Shown piece by piece: positions 6,401 to 12,380 of a stretch of 12,380 nt of DNA. The translations under genes were made by a program, and so were the position numbers. The first letter of the stretch is position 1. Each line of letters begins with the position of its first letter. The notes beneath the pieces are model-generated. The model saw nothing but the letters and a program-made list of their open reading frames with translations. It had not been told where the DNA came from and did not search any database. Origin of the DNA: Candidatus Zixiibacteriota bacterium (lineage in GTDB: Bacteria > Zixibacteria > MSB-5A5 > CAIYYT01); assembly GCA_963205155.1 (NCBI GenBank), contig CAUJJY010000164.1, positions 1 through 12,380 of the forward strand, read 5' to 3'.

Positions 6401-8351
6401 TTAGTTCGGCCAGTTCAAGTTCGACCTTTTTGCGGTCCGAGAGATCACGGATGATGCAGGAGAGGAATTCAAGTTCGCCTTCCGCGGAGCGGTGTGAAGT
6501 GAAAACAAGTGAAGCAGGTACTTCTCGCCCCCTTGCGTCGATCATGGTGGCTTCACCCTGCCAAATACCGTCGCGGATGACGGTCGGAAACGCTACACCG
6601 CGAATGAACTCCAGAGACTCCGGAGAGTAGAGTTTGTCAAGATTCAGCTTGGTCACGGGCGCCGATTCAGATGCACCAACAAATTCCCGACAAGCACGAT
6701 TCATGTATATGAATTCGTACTGGGGATTAATCATGCCCACGATGTCGGTGGTCTGATCGAAGAGGTCCTTGAAGCGTTTCGATTCGTTTAAGGCGCGGTT
6801 CCATCCCGTGACATCCATTCCGAAGACCGCCACCCGGATAACCCGACCGCGACCATCGGCAATCGGTCGCAGGTAGACATGCATATAGTGGTTTTCATAT
6901 GATTGCACAAAATCGTGTTTCTGTCCGCTTTCAACGGTTTGGCGGAACTGGAGCCAGCCCTGATGCATTAATTCTGCCGGCAAGATTTCATAGCCGAGCT
7001 TTCCGACAATTCCTTCCCGCTGGAGCCCAATTCGCTTTGCCAACACGTCATTGGCAGCAAGAACGCGGCCATCAGAATCCAAGAGCAAGGCGATGCCCGG
7101 ACTGGCATCAATTAAGGCACGCAACGTTTCTTCGCTTTCGGCCAAGAGATCGGAGGCTTTCTTGCGGTCGGTAATGTCGAACATTGCGCCATCAAGCCAC
7201 TGCAGCTTGCCGTCGGCTCCGGCAATAGCCTGGCCACGTTCCGACAGCCAGATGACTTCACCCTTGGCATTGATGATGCGGTACTCGAGACTGTAAGGCG
7301 TTCCGTGCTTGATCGCATTGTCTACTGCTGACGCCACTTTGCCGGAATCAGCCGGGTGGATGATACTTCCGAAACTGCGCACCTTGTTGTCGATGAAATC
7401 CGAAGCCGGATAACCGGTAATGCGTTCGACATTATCACTGACAAATTCAAGCGGCCAATCGTCAGTGATCCGCGCGCGATAAATTGCACCGGGAATGTTG
7501 GCGACCACTGTGCGGAAGCGGTTCTCACTCTCGCTCAACAACTCGAACTGGTGCGAGCGATCACGCTCTGAACGAGACAAGTTACGGGCGACAATGAGTC
7601 CGAAGGCGGCAACCAAGACTGCAATGACGAGCGCCGAAGAGTTGACGATTGCCTGCAGCGACTGCCACTGATTAAACTCGATGTTGAATTGCTCGGTCAC
7701 ACGAACGACTATTGCCATACGCTCACGTCGGACTGCATCGAGTGACCGGATGACGGCGGCAGTGTTCCTCTCCCAATTTCGGTAACGGCCGGCCACCTGC
7801 TCCGCGGTCAGACTCGCGAAGGGTGCTGTCAGGCCGGCAAAGGCTGGTTCGAGAGAGTCTGTGGATGTTGCCAGTTCTGCAAGCGAAGAGTAAATGTCGC
7901 CGATTTCATTGGCTACCATCGGTGGGACCGAAAACGCTTGAAGTGCGCGGATGCATCGTTGCATTCTCTCGACCCGATGCAAAAAGTGAGTCTGATTTTC
8001 AGGATTACCGGCTGGGGCGGCTTCATCCAATGACTGTATCTCGATTTGTTCGAGCGAGGTTCGGATTGAGTCCTCGATCGTCCGCCAGGCAATCCACCGC
8101 GCATTGAAGTCTGTACCGGCGGCTGCCTTTTCTTCGATTCTCTCGTCGCCTATGTACGTGACGATCTTCGCGCAGGTCGACAGGATTATTAGTGCGAGGA
8201 AGATGTAGAGCAATCGCGTGCTATTTGAAACGCCCTTCGCGAGCCGTAGGGTCGTAGAGTGTGCCCGCTCACTTGACAATGATGTTTTCACTACGCCTAT
8301 TGCCTCATACCAACTTATATGCAGTACTTCTTTCGATTCTGATGCGCACAA
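3402..8351 (-). CDS. Large membrane-bound sensor histidine kinase with about nine PAS domains
   Basis: A 1649-residue two-component sensor. Order: cytoplasmic tail; TM1 about 47-67; a mostly helical extracytoplasmic segment 68-232; TM2 about 237-256; a linker; then PAS repeats near 275-395, 405-517, 524-640, 651-767, 775-897, 905-1024, 1032-1152, 1160-1280 and 1288-1396, most ending in the usual D-I-T-E-R-K-like exit. The first and fifth look like PAS_3-type. The kinase core is complete: H-box AAGIAHEFKNYLAGI with phospho-acceptor His1420, N-box NLIINSCQAI with Asn1535, G1 DTGIGI, F-box IFDPFFSTK and G2 GTGLGL (1594-1599). There is no receiver or HPt domain and no response regulator nearby, so its partner is unknown. 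The start is uncertain: TTG at 8351 is the first possible one but lacks a Shine-Dalgarno; GTG at 8291 (residue 21) has AGG six bases and GAGG eleven bases upstream and keeps TM1. Ligands of the PAS domains cannot be assigned. Confidence 0.93.
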   Translation of the reverse strand: MCASESKEVLHISWYEAIGVVKTSLSSERAHSTTLRLAKGVSNSTRLLYIFLALIILSTCAKIVTYIGDERIEEKAAAGTDFNARWIAWRTIEDSIRTSLEQIEIQSLDEAAPAGNPENQTHFLHRVERMQRCIRALQAFSVPPMVANEIGDIYSSLAELATSTDSLEPAFAGLTAPFASLTAEQVAGRYRNWERNTAAVIRSLDAVRRERMAIVVRVTEQFNIEFNQWQSLQAIVNSSALVIAVLVAAFGLIVARNLSRSERDRSHQFELLSESENRFRTVVANIPGAIYRARITDDWPLEFVSDNVERITGYPASDFIDNKVRSFGSIIHPADSGKVASAVDNAIKHGTPYSLEYRIINAKGEVIWLSERGQAIAGADGKLQWLDGAMFDITDRKKASDLLAESEETLRALIDASPGIALLLDSDGRVLAANDVLAKRIGLQREGIVGKLGYEILPAELMHQGWLQFRQTVESGQKHDFVQSYENHYMHVYLRPIADGRGRVIRVAVFGMDVTGWNRALNESKRFKDLFDQTTDIVGMINPQYEFIYMNRACREFVGASESAPVTKLNLDKLYSPESLEFIRGVAFPTVIRDGIWQGEATMIDARGREVPASLVFTSHRSAEGELEFLSCIIRDLSDRKKVELELAELNNRLHEILDAIPLPVYYKDRDLRYQGCNLAFERYFEIKEEEFVGKSVYEVFPNSECDRISARDRELMERQVEIVEEGAIPTANGEIVNILLHKAPVRNLDGSSAGLVAVGIDITERKKMEESLRQSANQLRQLTGGLPGVVYQFCLKANGSMHFPFISDSVESIFGYSADAIIRDPSIIYRIVHPDDLMSIQSAMTNYNEPADFWSHEFRCIVRGETRWIRGSALLQNRQDRMETWNGMLIDITAQKVIEEELRISEERFRRVFDTAGFGMATVDHDGIILDSNPAFQRMVQYSAEELRGKNFLEITHPDDIAAELDRMQKERSDHRQLVQYEKRYIRKDGKTIWVRLSVVEFSSENGEPNHYIGLIEEITERRNAEARIRESETLYRALFESADEGLFLVDGAFVDCNAQAAKIFKCSRSEICGRTPADFSPEIQPDGRTSDEAARQYLAAAEAGAEQSFTWRHLRKDGEEIDTEVTLKKLIISGDAIILASVRDMSERIRMETALRDSLMKLNTLVSSAVDGIILVDRDGTIESVNPSAVRIFDADEQQLRGRNIAALVAEPHRSQYLEVLRHSNAAFASSLIRGVHEVLGLRTGDYVFPMDIAISPLQLGDQVKYVAIVRDISERKFAEQRIVENEARLDAILSSAGDGIVVIDSERRIQIFNDAAHSIFGLPVSAVIGLQFEELVPGFGDRAFPDKGERLSFETVGIHSEQGKFPLQLSVSHVSVGGIDSYAIIARNLTEDYERRERMMEADKMTSIGTLAAGIAHEFKNYLAGIIGNASFALDCLNEPGGVEEARDAFEQIIAIGEKANEIALSLLTYSRRRQDDLELLDLEELIRSTLRFTSKELEDKRIEIVTHFEDLPKVMVSANRAQQAFLNLIINSCQAITDGGVITISAVKMESTVIVKVGDTGIGISPENIRRIFDPFFSTKGVWGKDAVHGTGLGLSICKNIFNSFGGDISVESSVGKGTTFSVTLPIPDQDYSSTTSHQFVRSSI

Positions 8352-8390
8352 GCGCTTCGAATCATTTGCCCGGCACCCTTTAATGACGCA

Positions 8391-8419
8391 GTTATCGTTG
8401 GATTACTCCCACGATACAA
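8391..8419 (-). promoter_or_regulatory. Weak candidate promoter for the histidine kinase
   Basis: TTGTAT (8419-8414) and GATAAC (8396-8391) are 17 bases apart on the minus strand, upstream of both possible kinase starts. Both hexamers are poor matches, so this is only a suggestion. The rest of 8352-8434 shows no other signal. Confidence 0.2.
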
Positions 8420-8434
8420 TTGCCATCAGTTAGA

Positions 8435-9031
8435 TTATCGGAATTCCACGGAAAACAATGAGGCGGGCGGAGTTAACAAGTTGATTTGATTGAAAAGTGT
8501 TTCATTCTGAATCGGTCGGCATAGCGCTTGACTCGAGAATTCGGGCGAAAAGTTGCATCTCCGGCGGCACTGCCCGGTGAGCGAGGATGCCGTCATGCCA
8601 TCGTTTGATAAACTGGGGGTCTTAGATATGTCCTCGAACCGGGCGCCGGAGAAAGCCTCCATCGCGCCGGGTATCGCGGTCAGGACCAACGCGTAGACAA
8701 GTCGGACTTTGAGGTTCTGCATATACTCGACCGCGAATTCGATCAATGCAGCCTGCAGTTCACTGCGAAGATAGTCGGGGTAAAGGTAGGGTCCGATGAC
8801 CTCACACTCGCCATCATCAATCGAAATGCGGATGTAGCCGAATGGCAGGTGATTTTCAAAACCGATGAAATAGTGAGTTGAGCATTCGGATGCGTGTTCG
8901 TGCAATCCGGCATAATCATCATTTGCGAAGTGATTCAGTGCATCATTAAGATCTCGGACGGCGTTCTCGCGGATATCGGCAAGTAGCGTCACGGCGTGTT
9001 TGCCGGCTCGAACAATTCGTACTTCAGGCAT
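8435..9031 (-). CDS. GNAT-like acetyltransferase-fold protein, probably frameshifted near its C-terminus
   Basis: The open frame encodes 198 residues. Residues 1-137 look like a GNAT N-acetyltransferase: a strand-turn-strand region (HYFIGFENHLPFGYIRISI), a motif-A-like stretch VIGPYLYPDYLRSELQAALI in which the usual acetyl-CoA R/Q-x-x-G-x-G/A loop is degenerate, and AMEAFSGARFEDI, resembling the motif B 'F-Y-x-x-x-G-F' region. After Pro139 the frame turns into a Cys-, Ser- and Asn-rich tail with no family character. Moving to the -1 frame at the C5 run (8619-8615) gives a plausible 37-residue tail starting QFIKRWHDGI and ending at a TGA at 8504-8502, for a 176-residue protein. A base lost from the C run, or a sequencing error, would explain this. 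The substrate is unknown. The gene lies 126 bases after purA and upstream of the kinase; there is no sign of a functional link to either. Confidence 0.72.
   Translation of the reverse strand: MPEVRIVRAGKHAVTLLADIRENAVRDLNDALNHFANDDYAGLHEHASECSTHYFIGFENHLPFGYIRISIDDGECEVIGPYLYPDYLRSELQAALIEFAVEYMQNLKVRLVYALVLTAIPGAMEAFSGARFEDISKTPSLSNDGMTASSLTGQCRRRCNFSPEFSSQALCRPIQNETLFNQINLLTPPASLFSVEFR
8615..8619 (-). other. Likely frameshift point in the GNAT-like gene (C5 run)
   Basis: The sense strand reads AAG ACC CCC AGT. With one additional C it would read on as CAG TTT ATC AAA CGA TGG, opening a 37-codon tail that looks like real protein. The C5 run is the natural place for a one-base loss. No classic tandem slippery heptamer or obvious downstream stimulator was recognised, so programmed frameshifting is less likely than mutation or error. 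Confidence 0.6.
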
Positions 9032-9056
9032 TGCGGATTCGAACCCTGAATTCTCT

Positions 9057-9087
9057 GCTGCTGGAGATCCAGATCACGCCAAGCAGC
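9057..9087 (-). repeat. Imperfect inverted repeat in the leader of the GNAT-like gene
   Basis: On the plus strand GCTGCTGG (9057-9064) can pair with CCAAGCAGC (9079-9087), giving eight base pairs with a one-base bulge and a 14-base loop. It lies 26-56 bases before the GNAT ATG and has no following T-run. Function is unknown; it may be chance. Confidence 0.35.
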
Positions 9088-9141
9088 GATATGGCAGGTA
9101 CGGAGCGGTATTTCACTTGAGCAGATTTCTCAATAAACGGC

Positions 9142-9173
9142 GACAATCAAATCCATGCTAATTTGAAATTGTC
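9142..9173 (-). terminator. Bulged hairpin spanning the purA stop codon (weak terminator or mRNA 3'-end structure)
   Basis: The minus strand carries GACAAT-TT-CAAAT and its partner ATTTG-ATTGTC, making 11 base pairs interrupted by a two-base bulge around an eight-base loop. The purA TAG stop (9160-9158) lies in the loop. The stem is AU-rich and is followed by GCCGTTTATTG rather than a clean U-run, so strong intrinsic termination is doubtful. The repeat itself is certain, its role is not. Confidence 0.4.
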
Positions 9174-10432
9174 TGATCCCGTTCTGGTCCAGTCGAAAGG
9201 ATGCTGATTTTTGCTCCGGTAAATTCTTCGATCTTCTTAAGGTAGGCTTGCGCATTGGCGTCAAGATCGGCGAATGACTTGGCTCCGCCAATCGGCTTCT
9301 TCCAGCCGGGCATGGACACATACACCGGTTCGACATGCTTGAAATGGAAATTTGACTGCGGCGGCGTGTCACAGATTTTGCCGAAGAAGTTGTAACCGAC
9401 ACAAACCTTGATTTCGTCAAGTCCATCGAGAACATCCATCTTCATCAGCGCAATGTCATCGACACCGTTGATGCGCACGGCGTACTTGAGCAGCACCAGA
9501 TCAATCCACCCGCAGCGACGCGGTCTTCCCGTAGTTGAACCATACTCGTTGCCTTGTTCTCGCAGCCGGTTGCCGGTTTCGTCGAGAAGTTCGGTTGGAA
9601 ATGGCCCGCTGCCGACACGAGTCTGGTATGCTTTAACTATGCCGGTGATGCGTCCGAGATGTTTACAGCCGATACCCAGCCCGGTCAATACACCGCCGAT
9701 GGTTGTATTCGACGAGGTAATAAACGGGTAGGTGCCGAAGTCAACGTCCAGCAGTGTTCCTTGTGCGCCTTCAAAGAGAATCTTCTTGCCGCCGCGAATC
9801 GATTCGTCGAGGAATTCGGCAACGTCGCAGATCAATGCCCGCGCTTCTTCACGCTTGGCGACAAAGGTTTCAAAGGTCAGTTCGATATTGGGACGCTGAT
9901 CGGCAGGCAGTCGGTCGAAGATGTGTTTCTTGAGTTCGAAATTTTCCTTGATCTTGCAGCGCAAGACGTGATCGTCAAAAATATCCGCGAACTGAATACC
10001 GCAACGCCCGATCTTGTCCAGATAAGCCGGGCCGATACCTCTCTTTGTCGTTCCGAGCAAAGCGTCGCCGCGGGCTTCTTCCATGACGGCATCAATGATT
10101 TTGTGATAGGGCATCACCAGATGTGCGCGTCCGGATACCATTATGCGTCCGCCCACCTTGATGCCGCGATCCTCCAAGTCCCGCATCTCCTTGAAAAGCT
10201 GGAAGAGGTCAAGCACAACACCATTGCCGATGATGCAAATTTTACCGGGATGCAATATGCCAGATGGGATGAGATGCAGTATGAACTTGTTATCTCCGAC
10301 TTTGACAGTATGGCCGGCATTGGCGCCGCCTTGACAGCGGGCGACGATGTCGAAATCCTTCGACAACAAATCAACAATTTTGCCTTTACCTTCATCGCCC
10401 CATTGTAATCCGAGCACTACCCGATTGGTCAT
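9158..10432 (-). CDS. purA: Adenylosuccinate synthetase
   Basis: Joins IMP and aspartate using GTP to form adenylosuccinate, the first committed step from IMP to AMP. The 424-residue length is normal for bacterial PurA (about 425-432). Hallmarks are intact: the P-loop-like GLQWGDEGKGKIVD at 8-21 with catalytic Asp13, GGANAGHT at 35-42 with catalytic His41, GTTKRGIGPAYLDK at 127-140 (IMP binding), EGAQGTLLDVDFGTYP at 221-236, TTIGGVLTGLG at 243-253, TRVGSGPFPTEL at 271-282, GSTTGRPRRCGW at 298-309, the guanine-recognising KMDVLDGLDEI at 331-341 and STGPERDQTI near the C-terminus. The ATG start fits the family N-terminus and has GGGAGAG just upstream. It follows engB by 23 bases without a terminator, so both are probably on one transcript. 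No truncation or unusual residue was seen. Confidence 0.98.
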   Translation of the reverse strand: MTNRVVLGLQWGDEGKGKIVDLLSKDFDIVARCQGGANAGHTVKVGDNKFILHLIPSGILHPGKICIIGNGVVLDLFQLFKEMRDLEDRGIKVGGRIMVSGRAHLVMPYHKIIDAVMEEARGDALLGTTKRGIGPAYLDKIGRCGIQFADIFDDHVLRCKIKENFELKKHIFDRLPADQRPNIELTFETFVAKREEARALICDVAEFLDESIRGGKKILFEGAQGTLLDVDFGTYPFITSSNTTIGGVLTGLGIGCKHLGRITGIVKAYQTRVGSGPFPTELLDETGNRLREQGNEYGSTTGRPRRCGWIDLVLLKYAVRINGVDDIALMKMDVLDGLDEIKVCVGYNFFGKICDTPPQSNFHFKHVEPVYVSMPGWKKPIGGAKSFADLDANAQAYLKKIEEFTGAKISILSTGPERDQTISN

Positions 10433-10437
10433 CTATT

Positions 10438-10444
10438 CTCTCCC
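10438..10444 (-). promoter_or_regulatory. purA ribosome binding site
   Basis: GGGAGAG on the minus strand ends five bases before the purA ATG, and its GGGAG core is seven bases away. It lies in the 23-base gap after engB and supports the chosen start. Confidence 0.75.
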
Positions 10445-10455
10445 ATAGTCAGCTT

Positions 10456-11028
10456 TCAAATTATTGACGCCACCCATTCAAGCACCCGCTGTTTGCCGTC
10501 ACCGACTTCAATCGAAAACGAAATCACCCGCTCGCGCGGGATACTTAGGTCCTTGGCCAGATTGATGATCGCCTGTGCGCGTTTGCTGCTCGGCACCTTG
10601 TCGGCTTTGGTGAGGATGTACAGATGATTCTTCACCAGCGGCTGAGTCCACTCATGCAGCATGATATCGAGATCAGTTGCGGGATGGCGGATGTCAATGA
10701 GATGTGCCAGTCCTTTCAAAACTTTATTCTTCTCAAAATAATGCTCAAGCATCCTCTGCCACTTCTCGCGCTCAATCTTACCGGCGCGGGCATAGCCATA
10801 GCCGGGCAGATCGACAAAATAACAGCGTCGGTCGCTTAGATAGTAATTGATTGATTGAGTTTTGCCGGGTGTTTGCGAGACCTTTGCCAAGTTCCGCCGA
10901 TTGAACAGCTTGTTCAACAACGAAGACTTGCCAACGTTGGAGCGGCCCGCAAACGCAACCTGCGCGAGGCCATCCAGAATTAATTGATCCGGCAGATAGG
11001 CAGTCCTATCCAGCGTTACCTGTGTCAG
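10456..11028 (-). CDS. engB: Ribosome biogenesis GTP-binding protein EngB/YsxC, non-canonical start
   Basis: Essential GTPase of the TRAFAC class needed for late assembly of the large ribosomal subunit. From a CTG at 11028 the protein is 190 residues, normal for the family (about 190-210). G motifs are all present: G1 AGRSNVGKS at 27-35, the G2 region SQTPGKTQSINYY at 51-63, G3 DLPGYGYA at 73-80, G4 TKAD at 140-143, and a G5-like serine segment near 170-173. Before the P-loop, the translated sequence LDGLAQVAFAGRSN matches the family N-terminus. However, the frame is closed by TAA at 11049-11047 and contains no ATG, GTG or TTG before the P-loop; the next TTG (10920) would delete it. CTG at 11028 has GAGAG seven bases upstream and is the best guess. 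An out-of-frame GTG at 11036 would work if one base were missing from the sequence. lon lies 51 bases upstream, as in Bacillus. Confidence 0.9.
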   Translation of the reverse strand: MTQVTLDRTAYLPDQLILDGLAQVAFAGRSNVGKSSLLNKLFNRRNLAKVSQTPGKTQSINYYLSDRRCYFVDLPGYGYARAGKIEREKWQRMLEHYFEKNKVLKGLAHLIDIRHPATDLDIMLHEWTQPLVKNHLYILTKADKVPSSKRAQAIINLAKDLSIPRERVISFSIEVGDGKQRVLEWVASII

Positions 11029-11079
11029 GATTTCACTCTCTTGCTCTTAAGTTTCTACCGGTGAGAAAAGGTATGGAAA

Positions 11080-12380
11080 TTACTTCGGGAAGGCAAGCGC
11101 TAAAACTTCGGAGGCGTTCTTTACATAGTGAATGTTCAACTTCGAAGTCAGATCCTTTGGCAATTCCTCGATGTCGGGCTTGTTTGCCGCCGGTACGATC
11201 ACATTCTTGATCCCTGCTCGCAGTGCCGAAATAAGTTTGGCATTGAGACCGCCGACCGCCAAAACTTCGCCCGACAGCGTTATTTCGCCGGTGTAGGCGA
11301 CGCCCTTGGCCGGGAGTTTGACCAGGAATGCTGAACACAGCGCCACCAATATCGTTATACCCGCCGACGGACCATCCTTGGGAACCGCACCTTCCGGAAG
11401 ATGAAGATGAACATCTGAAGTCTTGAAGGACTCTTTCGGGATATGCAACTTGTCAGCTTTGGATTTCAGATAAGTAAATGCCGCCCGCGCAGATTCCTGC
11501 ATGACGTCACCCAGCTTACCCGTCAGAGTAACCCGGCCCGTACCATCCGTTAGAACGACTTCGACCGGCAAGATTTCGCCGCCGGCGCGCGTCCAAGCCA
11601 GACCAATCGCCTTTCCGGGGATCATTCGTCCCAATTCGGTGTCATGGTACTTGCGTACTCCGAGATATTTCTTGAGATCTGGTTTGGTGACCGTGAAGCT
11701 CTTCTTCTTATCGCCCTTGGCGATGCGTTCGGCAATTTGGCGCATGACCGAACCGATCATCCGTTCCAGTTCGCGTACACCCGACTCACGAGTGTAGTCG
11801 CGGACGATAGCAAAGGTTACGGGGCGGGCTATGGCAATCTTGTATTTTTCGAGACCATTTTCTCGTTGTTGCTTGGGGATGAGGAATTTCTCGGCAATCT
11901 GGACCTTCTCAAGTTCGAGATAACCGGGGAGATCGATCATCTCCATGCGGTCAAGCAGCGGTCGTGGAATGCCCGCAGTAGTATTGGCGGTTGTCACGAA
12001 GAGGATTTGTGACAGATCGAATTCGCATTCAAGATAGTGATCCTGAAATGTCGAGTTCTGTTCCGGGTCGAGCACTTCAAGCAATGCCGACGCCGGATCG
12101 CCATGGAAGTCGGAACCGATCTTGTCGATTTCGTCGAGCAGCAGCACGGGGTTGTTGCTCTTGACCTTTTTGAGCATCTGGACAATTCTTCCAGGCATGG
12201 CACCGATATAGGTTCGGCGGTGTCCGCGTATTTCGGCTTCATCGCGCATGCCGCCCAATGACATCCGGGCGAATTTACGATCAAGCGCATGCGCAATCGA
12301 TTTGCCGAGCGAGGTCTTGCCCACGCCGGGAGGACCGACCAGGCAAAGGATCGGACCTTTCACGTTTTTTGAGAGCTGCA
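11080..12380 (-). CDS. lon: ATP-dependent protease Lon, C-terminal part (N-terminus outside the window)
   Basis: Cytoplasmic AAA+ serine protease that degrades misfolded and some regulatory proteins. The frame continues past the right edge; about 340 N-terminal residues (substrate-binding domain and linker) are missing by comparison with the roughly 784-residue E. coli enzyme. Positions below count from the Val at 12363. AAA+ module: Walker A GPPGVGKTS at 10-18, the pore-loop region GHRRTYIGAMPGR at 47-59, Walker B VLLLDEIDKI at 73-82, sensor-1 TTAN at 124-127 and an arginine-finger region near PRPLLDRME. Protease module: GLAWTRAGGEILPVE at 254-268, the catalytic Ser in KDGPSAG (Ser333) and the partner Lys in GGLNAK (Lys376), where many family members have GGLKEK. 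The C-terminus is complete with a TAA stop. The dyad residues are present, so the protease half should be active. engB and purA follow with short gaps. Confidence 0.97.
   Translation of the reverse strand, partial: QLSKNVKGPILCLVGPPGVGKTSLGKSIAHALDRKFARMSLGGMRDEAEIRGHRRTYIGAMPGRIVQMLKKVKSNNPVLLLDEIDKIGSDFHGDPASALLEVLDPEQNSTFQDHYLECEFDLSQILFVTTANTTAGIPRPLLDRMEMIDLPGYLELEKVQIAEKFLIPKQQRENGLEKYKIAIARPVTFAIVRDYTRESGVRELERMIGSVMRQIAERIAKGDKKKSFTVTKPDLKKYLGVRKYHDTELGRMIPGKAIGLAWTRAGGEILPVEVVLTDGTGRVTLTGKLGDVMQESARAAFTYLKSKADKLHIPKESFKTSDVHLHLPEGAVPKDGPSAGITILVALCSAFLVKLPAKGVAYTGEITLSGEVLAVGGLNAKLISALRAGIKNVIVPAANKPDIEELPKDLTSKLNIHYVKNASEVLALAFPK

Noticed and set aside
8441..8448. GGAATTCC palindrome between the GNAT-like gene and the kinase
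   Set aside because: An eight-base palindrome without extension is expected by chance and no factor site was recognised.
9030..9052. A tRNA T-loop-like string (GGTTCGAATCC on the minus strand) just before the GNAT start
   Set aside because: The flanking five-base arms do not pair and no cloverleaf or acceptor stem could be drawn, so it is a chance match.
9554..10408. A 284-codon open frame on the plus strand opposite purA
   Set aside because: It lies wholly antisense to a fully conserved purA, has no recognisable motif, and is explained by the codon bias of the opposite strand.
11050..11066. TTTCT/AGAAA inverted repeat between lon and engB
   Set aside because: Five weak pairs without a U-run are too little for a terminator; the lon-engB gap is better read as within an operon.

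Overview
The window is a moderate-GC bacterial chromosome segment in which every supported gene lies on the minus strand, so transcription runs from right to left. The set is lon, engB/ysxC, purA, a GNAT-like gene, a very large PAS-rich sensor histidine kinase, then menG/ubiE, a DAHP synthase, menF and the first codons of menD. A menaquinone pathway plus a long multi-PAS kinase suggests a respiring environmental bacterium, perhaps of a delta-proteobacterial or FCB/Zixibacteria-like lineage. That placement is inference from gene content only. No mobile element, CRISPR array, tRNA or rRNA was found.

Right block (12380 to 9158): the C-terminal part of Lon protease, then EngB (ribosome-assembly GTPase), then PurA (adenylosuccinate synthetase). 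Spacings are short (51 and 23 bases) and no terminator is visible between them, so they are probably co-transcribed. lon next to ysxC is also the arrangement in Bacillus. EngB has no ATG, GTG or TTG start in frame, so a CTG start or an N-terminal frameshift is implied. A bulged hairpin carries the purA stop codon in its loop.

Middle block (9157 to 3402): a GNAT-fold-like protein whose last ~60 residues look like a frameshift artefact, because a better coding tail lies in the -1 frame after a run of five Cs. It is followed by a 1649-residue membrane histidine kinase with two transmembrane segments, about nine PAS domains, and a complete HisKA/HATPase core. There is no receiver domain and no response regulator in the window.

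Left block (3230 to 1): a good sigma70-type promoter (TTGCAT, 17 bases, TATATT) with an inverted repeat overlapping its -35 box precedes a tightly packed run of menG/ubiE, aroF-type DAHP synthase, menF and menD. Each junction overlaps (GTGA, ATGAATAG, TTGA), which implies translational coupling. The operon joins the entry step of the shikimate pathway to the first and last steps of menaquinone synthesis, so it may set chorismate supply together with its use for quinone.

No wholly new multi-gene system is evident. The points most worth checking are the frameshifted GNAT gene, the engB start, the corrected aroF start, the nine-PAS orphan kinase, the poly-G tract in menF, and DAHP synthase inside a menaquinone operon.
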